Below, piece after piece: positions 37,048-47,217 of a stretch of 64,000 nucleotides of DNA. The notes under the pieces were generated by a model. The model ran no database searches and was not told where the DNA came from. It saw only the letters and a list, made by a program, of their open reading frames with translations. Each line of letters opens with the position of its first letter. Within the stretch, counting starts at the first letter, position 1. Made by a program: the position numbers and the translations under genes. The stretch comes from Gelatoporia subvermispora B (lineage: Eukaryota; Basidiomycota; Agaricomycetes; Polyporales; Gelatoporiaceae), in assembly GCA_000320605.2 (NCBI GenBank), contig KB445822.1, positions 104,302 through 168,301 on the forward strand. Direction: 5' to 3'.

Positions 37048-38081
37048 TATCTTCGCGGCCGAGGTGTCGTGAACTAGGCACACGCAAACGTGGTGCGTCC
37101 CCATGAGGACGTGGTATATATTACACTTGATCGTGTCGTCGATATCACCGGCACAGACCCGATTTCTCTCAAACCCTATTGGCTATCATCATGCTTGTAT
37201 GTACAATACACTATTCCGTATAATCCTACACTATCGAATCTAACATCTAGTACCGCATGCTTTGATGTGCATTGAACATGGCCATGAGATGTCGCTTCGA
37301 TCAGCCTGGCTCTCTGCAATAACCCTGCTAGTCATGACTTTTTGCACCCGTTTAACGTGTTCCTGTGTTACTGCAATGCATACCTCAAGTTCGGATGCAA
37401 CGAAGAATACGTGGCTGGAATGCATGTGTACGTGTCGACATTTGACAATTCAGAGATGCTAGTCTCACTCACAACTCAACTGAGCTACATCAAGTCCTCA
37501 AGCACTACGTAGGTGATTTGGGATCGTGCATTCGACACACGACAAGGCATCGAAAACTGCCTGATGCCATTAGATTCAGGCCTTTGTTTGCAATGACTCA
37601 GGTCGATTCCGGCTGTGCTTATAGAACTTATCACGCCTCGTTGTCCATCAAATGGGGTCAATCGCTGAAATGGTGTTGCGCGTCGGATGTGCACAGGCAT
37701 ACCAGCCTTTGTCTCTCTATGACTTTCGTACGTACAATTGCCTGTCTCAACATTGCATCTGTCTCTGACGGGCGTCGACAAGTTCTGTTGAAGAGAGTTT
37801 GCCATCCAATTGCCCGCGGCAGTTGTATTCCAACCGGGAATACCGCGCATCGGTTGGCCAGTCTTATACCTCATGCAGCATGGGCGGTTCATTCTGTGCC
37901 CCAATTCTACGCAGATTCCGACATTGACCTCCCGGCGGAACGCCGCACCAAGCGCTACCAAGCGTTGCTCCGGCGCCACCCCCGATCACGGACCCTAACC
38001 TCGAATTGTGGGTCGATCACGATGACTCGAAATTATCCCTGACTCGACCACCAAGAGGTGAGATACATGCCTGTGTCGCCC
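37048..38081. other. Spacer between member F and its GNAT gene
   Basis: A 174-codon plus-strand frame (37518-38042) faces a 164-codon minus-strand frame and neither has a motif. The corresponding spacer in unit 2 (41.6-42.8 kb) does not preserve them, so no gene is called. Confidence 0.4.
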
Positions 38082-38087
38082 TATAAA
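38082..38087 (+). promoter_or_regulatory. TATA box of GNAT copy 1
   Basis: TATAAA in the context GTCGCCCTATAAAGG, 64 bp before the ATG. The same element sits 63 bp before the ATG in copy 2. Confidence 0.6.
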
Positions 38088-38145
38088 GGCTCTGCAGTGT
38101 GAGCACACTCTGTCCAACAGAGCACAGGCCCATCCTGACTGCATC

Positions 38146-38949
38146 ATGTCCGAAGTATCATTCATCAACTCGTTTGTCGCCTCACCGCCTTCCAACGTCC
38201 TCCCTGACTCCGAACTCTACGGACCGGATCCATACGACATCAACTTCTCCTTCGTGCTCAACCTGGAGAGCTTGAAGACCGACGAATTGCTCCTTGCGCC
38301 GTTCGTGCCGCGTATACATGCCGCCGCGTACTGGGAGCAAGCCGGACCGCACCCCGAATTCTTCAAATACTACCCCTTCTTGAACTCGACGCTCCCCGAT
38401 TTTCTCACATATATCGAGCGGTCAATCCGCCAGCATCCTGACTTCATCATGTTTGCGCTCATCGACCGCACGTGTATCGACCCTGAACGTCCAGCCCTCG
38501 GTGGTCGCCTTGCGGGAATGATGGGCTTCTTCAACGCGTCTCCCGTGGACCTGAGTGCGGAGATCGCTCACGTACTCGTCTTCCCGGAGTGGCAAGGTAC
38601 CGGCATCGGCGCGCGAGCGGCAGCACTGCTCACGCGTCTCTGTCTCGCGCTCCCGTCCGCAAACCCACCTGGCCTCGGGTTACGACGCGTGCAATGGGTC
38701 GCGCACGTTGACAATGCACCATCAAGAGGGCTCGCAACGAGGCTGGGGATGAAGCACGAAGCATTACTCCGCTGGCATAGGGTCATACCTGAAGGGCGGC
38801 CGGGAAGAGAATCACGGGAGGGTGATCCGCGTCCGAGTAGGGTTTCGAGGGATTCGGTGATCCTAGCCATGTGTTGTGATGATTGGGAGGAAGGGCAGCG
38901 GGACCATGTACAAGGATTGATTGACAAACCGCTCAAGCTAAAAAATTAG
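38146..38949 (+). CDS. GNAT-family N-acetyltransferase, copy 1
   Basis: A single-exon 267-residue protein of the RimJ/RimL-like GNAT group. The acetyl-CoA pyrophosphate loop is visible as QGTGIG at residues 150-155, preceded by the beta-4 strand AEIAHVLVFPEW and followed by helix ARAAALLTRLCLAL. The VQWVAHVDNAPSRGLATRLGM block is the usual C-terminal motif (VxxxNxxSxxLAxRLGF). Fungal members of this size often acetylate small amines, antibiotics or amino-acid-like substrates. The actual substrate is unknown. By eye it differs from copy 2 at about 26 of 267 positions (about 90% identity). A TATA box lies 64 bp upstream. Confidence 0.88.
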   Translation: MSEVSFINSFVASPPSNVLPDSELYGPDPYDINFSFVLNLESLKTDELLLAPFVPRIHAAAYWEQAGPHPEFFKYYPFLNSTLPDFLTYIERSIRQHPDFIMFALIDRTCIDPERPALGGRLAGMMGFFNASPVDLSAEIAHVLVFPEWQGTGIGARAAALLTRLCLALPSANPPGLGLRRVQWVAHVDNAPSRGLATRLGMKHEALLRWHRVIPEGRPGRESREGDPRPSRVSRDSVILAMCCDDWEEGQRDHVQGLIDKPLKLKN

Positions 38950-39864
38950 GCTACCAGGTCAATGTATATCTCTCAGTCGCCTCGTGTCATACCAAAGGGC
39001 GCAGGCAACGTAGACAGGTCAAATGTCTTGATTTGAAGAGTTACCGTACATTGTGAGTACCTCGCGGCGAGACCTCTCCCTCTACTCTGACGCCTACTTG
39101 AGATCTGACCTACATAAGACAATATGATGAAGCTGTATCTCTTATTTGTATTTGTATAGATTAAAGAGGTCCCCACAATGTCCCGTTATCTGTATCTCGG
39201 TATTAGTTTCATCAAGCGCCCATCAAGCAGAGCCAAATAACGCTCGTTCGCAGTGCGCACAGCAGTGGTCGCGGCCAATATTGTTTCACTATGCTACGGG
39301 CTGAATAACTGAGACGATGGCCTCTCAGGGACTGTGAGGTGACCACGAAACTGCGGCGCATCACATTCAAGGCGAGTGCAATTCCTGAAACTTGGGCGAC
39401 TTGGTCCACTTGATCCATTATTGATTCATCGGGGCCTTGGAGTCAGATCATCCCGGACCCAATTCTGCGTGCACCGGTGAGCATAGGCTCACAGCACGAC
39501 CTGTCGGAGTAGTCATATGGCGACACCGTAGCTCAGCCCAGGTCTTAGTGTTACATGAAAGCGGCTATGTCATTGATGCAACCACCCGAACGAGGTACCT
39601 CTTCTGTTATGGGCTATGTATCACTGACAATGTGATATATGTGTTCATGGCATCATCAAGGGGCACTGGCGCACGTCAGATACAACCGCGACGGCCAGTG
39701 GTCAAGACGCTCAATGCCTATAATTGTAAAGCTATACGGCTTGGCTGACAAGGAACACATGGTTACTCATAGCCTACTATTCGCTGCTACGTTTAAGGGC
39801 CGATGCGCTGAGGTGCACCTGTAGACTGCACTATAGACATAACGCGCCTGCCGTCACGCAAGCC

Positions 39865-41608
39865 ATGCACGTCTCATCCGGATTTGCGGAGAAAGAATTG
39901 CGTCAAGAGTGTGTTGTGTCTTGGATTGCTTAGATTCTACCCCTTCGCTTACGCTTGTCCCTGGTACTAGCTACATTTACAGCCTGTGCCCGTTCGCTAC
40001 CTGCAGTACGTCTCAGCCTTATTTGAACAGTGACTCTCACGGATGTGATGAAATTCTAGCGATTGTTCTACATGAATATGTGGCAACATTTGATATGGAG
40101 TTAGAAGTTCTATGGAGCCGAAAAATCACCAACATCCCGTCAATACTGTTCCTCTTAAATCGGTACGGCACCATCATTCAAGCGTTATGGATTGTATCGC
40201 TCTCATTCATCAGTATTGAAGACGAAGTAAGCACTTGGCTGTTCAAGGCATTGAGTAACGATGATCCTGATTCCTTCTGAGAGGTGTGTATGTGCGTTCC
40301 CGCGAAGGCCTGTGGTCAGAAATAACTGGGTAGGTGTTGGTTCTCGAGGCTGTCCATGACTGTTTCGGGAGTGTTATGCCTCATATTGTTCTTCACCTGG
40401 GCTGGTGAGTCCTGACAGGAAGTTCTTAATTTTACTGTACCCTGAGCTGGCGACAGCGTTCTCTGCATTGCGGGTGTACAGTATTAGTAGTCGCAATTCG
40501 CGCCTCGGCATTACTGCCTTAATGCTTGGCCTGGTACCTTTCTGCACAAATCTGGTACGTTAATTGTGAACGTAGGAGCGATCGCAACTCACGAATAGCT
40601 TTCAGCGGAAACAGTATGGGACGTGTGCTCAGCTATCCGCCCTGGATTGGCTTGATGAAATATGTCTCCAGACTTGGAACCCCGCCACTATCAAGAATGA
40701 TATGTGAGTCTTACGCTGTGCTTCGTGCACACGTGCCTTTTGGATTCTCATACTATTTATAATAGACGTAAGGATATCAGCCATTGTTAATGTACAGACT
40801 GATTCAACCTGTTAATATATCTCACAGCGGTGGTATTTACCCACGCTAGCTTGATCCTATGCGACATGCTAGTCCTATGGGTGACACTATCTTCTACATT
40901 CTCAACACGAAGACCTGCAAGCTCGTCCGAACCCCGTGTCTCTATATGGAAACTTCTCGTGAGAGACGGTACGTACTAGATCATAACATGATAAGGCCCT
41001 GGGGCTCATATGAGATACGCTAGGCTCCCTGTATTTCGCGTGAGTCTGTTTTACCGCCCTTTGTGACAAACTCGGCTCAAGCAGATGATTTGTAGACTTT
41101 TGTTGATTCTCAACAGCATGCAAATTGGTTTATGGATCACAGGGGTCTGTTCAGAATCTTGATGCTGCAATGAGCTGTACTGAAGAGCGAATATGATAGG
41201 AATTCAAGTACTTCACCAGTCTTACATCGCCGTGCATCCGCCTACTACATTATTGGTCTTGCGTACAGCACTGAACTCAAAGATAGAATGTACTCGATCA
41301 TCATTTCGCGCTTTATCCTCAAACTCTGCTCAATATATCTCTCATCGGTGCAACCGACCTCACTGATCACGCAGTATTCGCTACCATCACAGGGACAGCT
41401 CACAACCATACACCTCACGTCGTTCGAGATTTCTAGCATCGGTGGTTCGCGTTGAAGTAGCATCACACAAATATTCGATCAAGCAGTTACGGAGTGTAGC
41501 GCGGACGCAACATCGTCCGAAAGCAATGGTCACGTCGCGACTGAGCCTCCGACGCAGAGTATCTGCGGAGACGAAGATAGCTACACATGCGACGACCATC
41601 TCGCGTAA
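39865..41608 (+). pseudogene. DUF6533-type membrane protein, array member G, premature stop in tail
   Basis: Starts at ATG 39865 (MHVSSGFAEKELRQ) and joins YIYSLCPFATC and TIVLHEYVATFDMELEVLW with FLLNRYGTIIQALW. Then come SGVLCLILFFTWAG, FSALRVYSISSRN with LGLVPFCTNL, QYGTCAQLSALDWLDEICLQ, THASLILCDMLVLWVTLSS with KLLVRDG, and SIIISRFILKLCSIYLSS. A TGA at 41453-41455 interrupts the tail. The same frame stays open for about 50 more codons to TAA 41606-41608, and those codons align with member F's tail. In F the aligned codon is CGA. The Cys in the FILKLC block is also a CGC-to-TGC change relative to F. The membrane core is intact, so the truncated protein could still be made. Confidence 0.65.
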
Positions 41609-42788
41609 TCGTCGTGAGACTATGGCGGGTAAAGGTTTTGTGCGTCAGCCCGTCATGTACGTGCAGGAGTGATGTGTTCCAGTGAGCAGGCTGTCTCGGT
41701 TGTTATCGTGACTGTATGTACATTACTCGACTCTGTATAATCCCACGGTTCCAAATCTGACCTTCTGTGCTCCTGAACTCTGGGACGTAGGTGGTCTCGA
41801 GTTGAAGCTATGGCTCCTATGAGCACGTCTGCCAGTGATAGCTCCTCGAGGGTCTATTCGCGCTGATTCTTGGAAGGACACATCCCTGTTGTGGCGCATT
41901 CTACGCTCCAAGCTCGGATGATACGGTATACCAAGGGTATCTTCTGGCCGGAAGACGCACGCAGGCGTCAATCATCAACATTGCCCCTTCCAGAGTTGCT
42001 CGCCTTCCTCAACAGATTTAGATGAAGCCCAGATATTACTACGTATGTGGTGGAGCATATTACAGCAATACCCTTTGTTCCAAGGGGTGATTACTACTAA
42101 CCAGATGCCGCACCAGGCCAGCCCGGATGTCACATGATGCAGACTTCATCGAAGAGCGTAATAGATTGGGCTTGATACCATCACAATTTGATTCTCCGGT
42201 CGGACCTTCTCTGACCTTGGTAGCGCCTCACTACCCATCAAGCTTGTTCAGTGACGAAGATGGTGTTGTAGAGCGGATGAGCGCAGGCGCCGCGGGTCCA
42301 CATGAAGAGTCAAGACCATCAGACCTCTTCTCACTGCGTGTAGTTTCTCGAAGCTAATTAGCCCTAATCGCCATCGACATATAGATGGCCATTTCCTGCA
42401 GAATTCACAATATCCGTACGTGCCATTGCCTGTCAAGCATTATTCTTGACGGGCGATGATATCTTCAAACGTTGCAGCTTGCAACACCATCTTGGCAGGG
42501 AGCTTTCTCTCATTGATCCTGGAAAGATTCAAGCTTGCGGCAGCTCATTCTGGCTGGACAAAATTCCCCATCGGGTAGCTGACCTCACTTGCTCACGAAC
42601 GATTGTTGGCGAATGAGTAAGTTTCGACGTTGATCTCCCGACGGAACGCCAATGGGACCCCGCAATTGGCGGTGCTCCGACGCCAGACCCGTCCACGAAC
42701 CCTAATCTCAAATTGTGAGCAGGTTGTTATGACTCGACATGACTCTTGACGCGCCCCGAGAAGGTACACTACGCGCCTGTGTCGCCCT
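41609..42788. other. Spacer between member G and its GNAT gene
   Basis: Corresponds to the spacer in unit 1 but is poorly conserved. Only short motif-free open frames are present. Confidence 0.4.
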
Positions 42789-42795
42789 ATAAAAT
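42789..42795 (+). promoter_or_regulatory. TATA box of GNAT copy 2
   Basis: TATAAAA within GTCGCCCTATAAAA, 63 bp before the ATG and in the same context as copy 1. Confidence 0.6.
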
Positions 42796-42851
42796 CTCTG
42801 TCGTGTACACGTCCCTCTACTCAAGGAGCACGCGCTCGTCCCAGTTGCAGC

Positions 42852-43655
42852 ATGTCTGAAACACCATTTACCAACTTGTTTGTCGCCTCACCGCCTCCCG
42901 ACGTCCTCCCTGATTCCGAGCTCTACGGGCCGGACCCATACAACATCAACTTCTCCTTCGTGCTCGATGTCGAGAGCTTGAAGACCGACGAACTGCTCCT
43001 TGCGCCGTTCGTGCCGCGTATACATGCCGCCGCGTACTGGGAGCAAGCCGGACCGCACCCCGAATTCTTCAAATACTACACCTTCTCGAACCCGACGCTC
43101 CCCGATTTTCTCACATATATCGAGCGGTCAATCCGCCAGCATCCTGACTTCATCATGTTTGCGCTCATCGACCGCACGTGTATCGACCCTGAACGTCCAG
43201 CCCTCGGTGGTCGCCTCGCGGGAGTCATGGGCTTCTTCAACGCATCTCCCGCGGACCTGAGCGCGGAGATCGCTCACGTACTCGTCTTCCCGAAGTGGCG
43301 AGGTACCGGCATCGGCGCGCGAGCGGCAGCACTGCTCACGCGCCTCTGTCTCGCGCTCCCGACCGCAAACCCATCTGGTCTCGGGTTACGACGCGTGCAG
43401 TGGGTCGCGCACGTTGACAATGCACCATCAAGAGGGCTCGCAACGAGGCTGGGGATGAAGCAAGAAGCATTACTCCGCTGGCATAGGCTCGTACATGGAG
43501 GGCTCCCTGGAAGAGAATCACGGGAGGGTGATCCGCGTCCGAGCAGGGTTTCGAGGGATTCGGTGATCCTAGCCATGTGTTGTGATGATTGGGAGGAGGG
43601 GCAGCGGGACCATGTACAAGGATTGATTGACAGACCACTCAAGCTAAAAGATTAG
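42852..43655 (+). CDS. GNAT-family N-acetyltransferase, copy 2
   Basis: A single-exon 267-residue paralogue of the gene at 38146, with no length change. The acetyl-CoA loop is RGTGIG (the conserved R/Q-x-x-G-x-G/A pattern, here Arg where copy 1 has Gln), and the VDNAPSRGLATRLGM block is unchanged. Substitutions cluster in the first 40 residues and near residues 225-235, outside the cofactor core. Both copies therefore look functional, possibly with shifted substrate preference. The TATA box and leader are retained, so it is probably expressed. It is followed 150 bp downstream by a tRNA gene. Confidence 0.88.
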   Translation: MSETPFTNLFVASPPPDVLPDSELYGPDPYNINFSFVLDVESLKTDELLLAPFVPRIHAAAYWEQAGPHPEFFKYYTFSNPTLPDFLTYIERSIRQHPDFIMFALIDRTCIDPERPALGGRLAGVMGFFNASPADLSAEIAHVLVFPKWRGTGIGARAAALLTRLCLALPTANPSGLGLRRVQWVAHVDNAPSRGLATRLGMKQEALLRWHRLVHGGLPGRESREGDPRPSRVSRDSVILAMCCDDWEEGQRDHVQGLIDRPLKLKD

Positions 43656-43805
43656 GCTACCAGGTTAATGTACATCTCTCGTGTCATACCAAGGGCGCAG
43701 GCAACGTAAACAGGTCAAATGTCTTGATCTGAAGAGTTACCGTACATCGAACTGGCAAGAAGGCATCACGCCCATGATGACGTGAGGTGTGGGTTCTAAG
43801 GACAA

Positions 43806-43879
43806 GGGTCGGTGGCGTAGTTGGTTATCGCATCTGTCTAACACACAGAAGGTCCTCAGTTCGAACCTGGGCCGACTCA
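43806..43879 (+). tRNA. trnV-AAC: tRNA-Val (anticodon AAC)
   Basis: A complete cloverleaf. The acceptor stem is GGGTCGG with CCGACTC (one G-U pair). The D arm is GCG/CGC. The anticodon stem is TCTGT/ACAGA around the loop CTAACAC, with anticodon AAC. The variable loop is AGGTC. The T arm is CTCAG/CTGGG around TTCGAAC, which also provides the B box. There is no intron. The discriminator base is A. Confidence 0.93.
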
Positions 43880-43881
43880 TA

Positions 43882-43887
43882 TTTTTT
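43882..43887 (+). terminator. RNA polymerase III terminator
   Basis: Six T residues, three bases after the discriminator base of the tRNA-Val gene. Confidence 0.8.
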
Positions 43888-45181
43888 GTCCTTTTCCTTA
43901 AAGTATCGCATGTGGTTGTGGCCAATTAGTATGTTATCTTTTTTCGAGTCTAGGTATAAATTCCGCAATGCTGTCCCGTCATGGCGCCATAGTGCGTCAA
44001 TCCCGGCTCCCGAAGTTCTGTAGACCGGGCTTAGAGCGCCATGGCTTCGCGGCGCGCTGTATCTTGCTCGGTCATTGACCTTGACCCTCTGTCTTCCATC
44101 GCTGCGGGACTGGTGATCTATTATTTTCATTATATCCAACACCTACTACGACCCCATTCTCGCGCATTCTCAACAAAGATCTGCGATTCTGGTCCACTTG
44201 AACTCGGCTCATTTACCAGTACACCAGCGCTCGAAAATTTTCCGCGCTGGCGAAGCGCGGCAGATCCGCGAAAAACGTACTGAGACTCCATACGATCCGG
44301 CCCACTGATAAGTCCCACAATGATGGAGTCTATGCTTGGGAGAAGGGGTATGACAGTACGGTTTGTCGCAGTGTCAGTAGCCGCTCCTGTCCCTCATAGG
44401 TAGCGCCTCTGTCTGGTAGTCCCTCATACTCGACTGCTTGCTTCAGGTGACGTTTATCGAGATCGCCATGACACCGGCTGGGACCGGAACTCGTATTGGT
44501 ACGAAAAACTACCGGTTCTGCATCGATGAAAGGCGCCTATCGTGCCACAAAGTACGAAGAACAGTCGTTGATCATCTTGACAGGGGTCAGATCATGATAC
44601 AGCACCGAGATTAGGCACTGAAGTAGCCACAGTGTTCCATCCAGCGCTTCATCGTCTGTAGCTGAGCACCTTGGAGCACTGACAATGTTCTCCTTTTGCC
44701 AGTGCATGCTGCTCCAGGACATAGGATAACGCGGCCAAGTCTACAGCCGCGCAGTTGTGGACTCTGGATGTTGGTGTTTAGGCTATAGGCTACTGCTCCC
44801 GGACTCGGACAGATGTGCTCGGGAGGGTGGCGCATGAGCGCTATACCTACCGTGGTAGACGGATCTTCAATGGCTAGTTACCGCCACTGAATGGAATACG
44901 ATTCCGGGGGTCGAGTGCCGAGTGGCACAATTGAAGTTCAGGGTTTCCCAGAAGAGTAACCATCGGTCACAGTCAATCAGCGGGCATCTGTACCGCATTG
45001 CGGACAGTTGCGGTCATCAGCTTCGCCTCCCTGCGCACGTATGTTCCGGCCCTGCCGGTTGGATCTGTGAGGCACCGTACTCAACATGAGGCGGCAGGCA
45101 ATTATCCCTGGGCTTGACTTCTTCCGTGCGGCCCTGGTCTTATACCCTACCTCACTCACCTCCCGCTAAACTGCTGCGACG
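43888..45181. other. Intergenic between tRNA-Val and array member H
   Basis: About 1.3 kb with only short open frames. A GC-rich palindromic tract near 44240-44275 (CCGCGCTGGCGAAGCGCGG) could form a hairpin and may be a relic of a small element. No gene is called. Confidence 0.35.
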
Positions 45182-46876
45182 ATGACATCCTTGTGAGTCT
45201 TCCGCGTTCACGTGTTGCCAAGCCAGCTCTCCAATTGATCTTCTGTCACTCGACCAACAGCTCTTCTTTCGGATGGACCCAGCTCAGTGTTTGTAGTGTG
45301 TATTCGGTGTTTCAACACGTTGGTTCCAGACTGACACGGTATTAGCGATCATTCTCCATCAATATGTCTCTACCTTTCCCACAGAAGTCGAGGTGATATG
45401 GACGCGCCAGCTCACAAGTCTCACCGCCATCTTATTCCTTATGAATCGATACAATCTCCTCTTCTTGGCAGGGTTGTACACCGTGTCGCTCAGCTGCACG
45501 TCGCATCCGAACGCTGCAGTAAGTCAACTGTTCCCAACCACTCCCATCAATATCTCACAAGTTCACACCAGATGTTGGTTATCCTTGCTAGCCTGGTGTG
45601 CACCGAACCAAGACTGACGTACAGTGTCAGCTGCGATTTTGTCTCTACGTTGGGTGCAGTTTCTAATCTGATTGCGTTTGCCGTATGGGCGGGTGAGTAA
45701 ACTTTCTTCGAGGCTGTGCCTCATTTACAATGTCGTCTTTGGTCTGGCAGCATTTTGTGCGTTGCGTGTGTACAGCATCGACAATCGTAATAAGCATCTG
45801 GCTGGAATAGTATTCCTGCTGGGAATGGTTCCGTTTGTAGCCAACACGGTGCGCCACCAGTTATATATTGTTCTGTCATGGTCATGGACCCGGCACTTAG
45901 TATGGCTGCACGAAAGCACTCTCAGGGGGTCTGGACATGGTGCAAGGAACACTCTGTGGCAAAGGTTGGCCTATATCGCAAACCGGCATAGTCATGTTTG
46001 TCCAATCTCATATAATTATGCCCCTGAACATTTGACTGACTAGTTGGTCTTCTTCGACTGTCATAAGCCGTGAGGTTCCTCGTAACCTCTTGTGTGGCAC
46101 TTACTGAGGTGTCACTCTGACAGTCGTCGTCTTGACGCGCACTTGTCTCATGACCTGCGACCTAATTGTGCTGCTTGTTACACGGAATAATACGTTATCA
46201 GCGAATTGTTCGAGGAGACCCAGGGATGAACCGAAATCTTCAGTATTTGATTTACTACGTAGAGACGGTGAGATCCTCCTTCGTAAGCGTTTAAGCAATA
46301 CTTAAACTTCATATCTCACCCTCAGGCACGATATCCTTTGTGTACGTGCTGACTATGGTGCTATTGTATCGTCTATTAATCAACAACATCAGTCTTTTGA
46401 TGTTGCTAAACATCGCGCACATGGTCCTGGTCATCACCGGAGTAAGTATTCATGCTGTTTCTGTGCAGACCTTTGATGGACCAAATTCTAGACATATGAC
46501 ACACTCGCAGGCTACAGTATTCCGTAAGCTACTTTTGTTCACAGCCCCTTGGACATTGCTGAGGGTTGATTATTCAAGGCTTTCGTCCATGATAATCTCC
46601 CACTTCATCTTGACTCTGCGAAGATTGTATCTTTCTCCCCCACAGCCAAATTCACTGCATGATCAGTGGCCCATGCCGTCACAAGTATCAGCTGTCCATT
46701 TCACTACTATAGGCGTGGAGAGCCTTGACTACAGCCGGTCATATAGCATTCAAGCTGCTACATCTCACACATCGCAATCACTATCCGCGATACGAAGCGG
46801 TGAGTCGATGGATAGGCTCACGGGCTCAGCCGAACGTTCGGACGACGGCGGCTTTCACGATGCCTTTTCTGTGTAG
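45182..46876 (+). CDS. DUF6533-type polytopic membrane protein, array member H
   Basis: ATG 45182 opens a very short exon. The second exon ends LSVCT, and the third carries IILHQYVSTFPTEVEVIW with FLMNRYNLLFLAGLY (about 45345-45520). Later exons give LGAVSNLIAFAVWAG, FCALRVYSIDNRNKHLAG with LGMVPFVANTV, a loop exon near 45890-46020, CDLIVLLVTRNNTLS with FDLLRRDGT, LLMLLNIAHMVLVITGV and IISHFILTLRRLYLSP. The tail of about 85 residues ends at TAG 46874-46876. Member H lies outside the duplicated units and is more diverged from F and G than they are from each other. Exon landmarks are complete. Confidence 0.7.
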
Positions 46877-47217
46877 ATACTCAAGGTCTGGGGAGGTGAG
46901 CTTTCAGATCGCAATGCGTCAATAATGCCACGGCTGATGTATACCTCCTTGTCTTCAGGTTTCCCTCAATCGTCCATCTGTCATAAAACGAATATTGCTG
47001 TAGCAGCTGTGATTTGTCAATAGTAGATCATGGCGGACATCATACATATGATAAGTGTAATGACAATCCTCTTTGTATACTTAGCAGCACTTGTAGACGT
47101 ACAATACATCTCGCTCAGTAGATATATCATGGATGTATCATCTTTTTCATATCCAAATGCGGCTATCGAGATCGAAATGTCTGCCTGTGACGAGCCGGAT
47201 ACGATGAGATGGCAGTC

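Larger units (their letters stand above)
34523..39051 (+). repeat. Segmental duplication, unit 1
   Basis: Begins at the tract GTGAGTGCCTCGCGGCGAGA, matched by GTGAGTACCTCGCGGCGAGA at 39053. It ends at GAAGAGTTACCGTACAT, matched at 43747. The unit contains about 780 bp of conserved noncoding leader, DUF6533 member F, a spacer of about 1 kb that is less conserved, and a GNAT acetyltransferase. The next unit starts one base after it. Confidence 0.85.
39053..43747 (+). repeat. Segmental duplication, unit 2
   Basis: Directly follows unit 1 and has the same layout: noncoding leader, DUF6533 member G, spacer, GNAT copy 2. The leader (39053-39864) keeps long near-identical tracts with 34523-35306. 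The GNAT part is best conserved. The unit is about 165 bp longer than unit 1. Confidence 0.85.

Noticed and set aside
37485..38042. Facing 164- and 174-codon frames upstream of GNAT copy 1
   Set aside because: Not preserved in the duplicated unit and no motif.
43737..44142. Minus-strand frames containing RTEDLLC/RPRFELRTFC-like peptides
   Set aside because: This peptide is the usual false translation of a tRNA gene in reverse; the tRNA-Val explains it.
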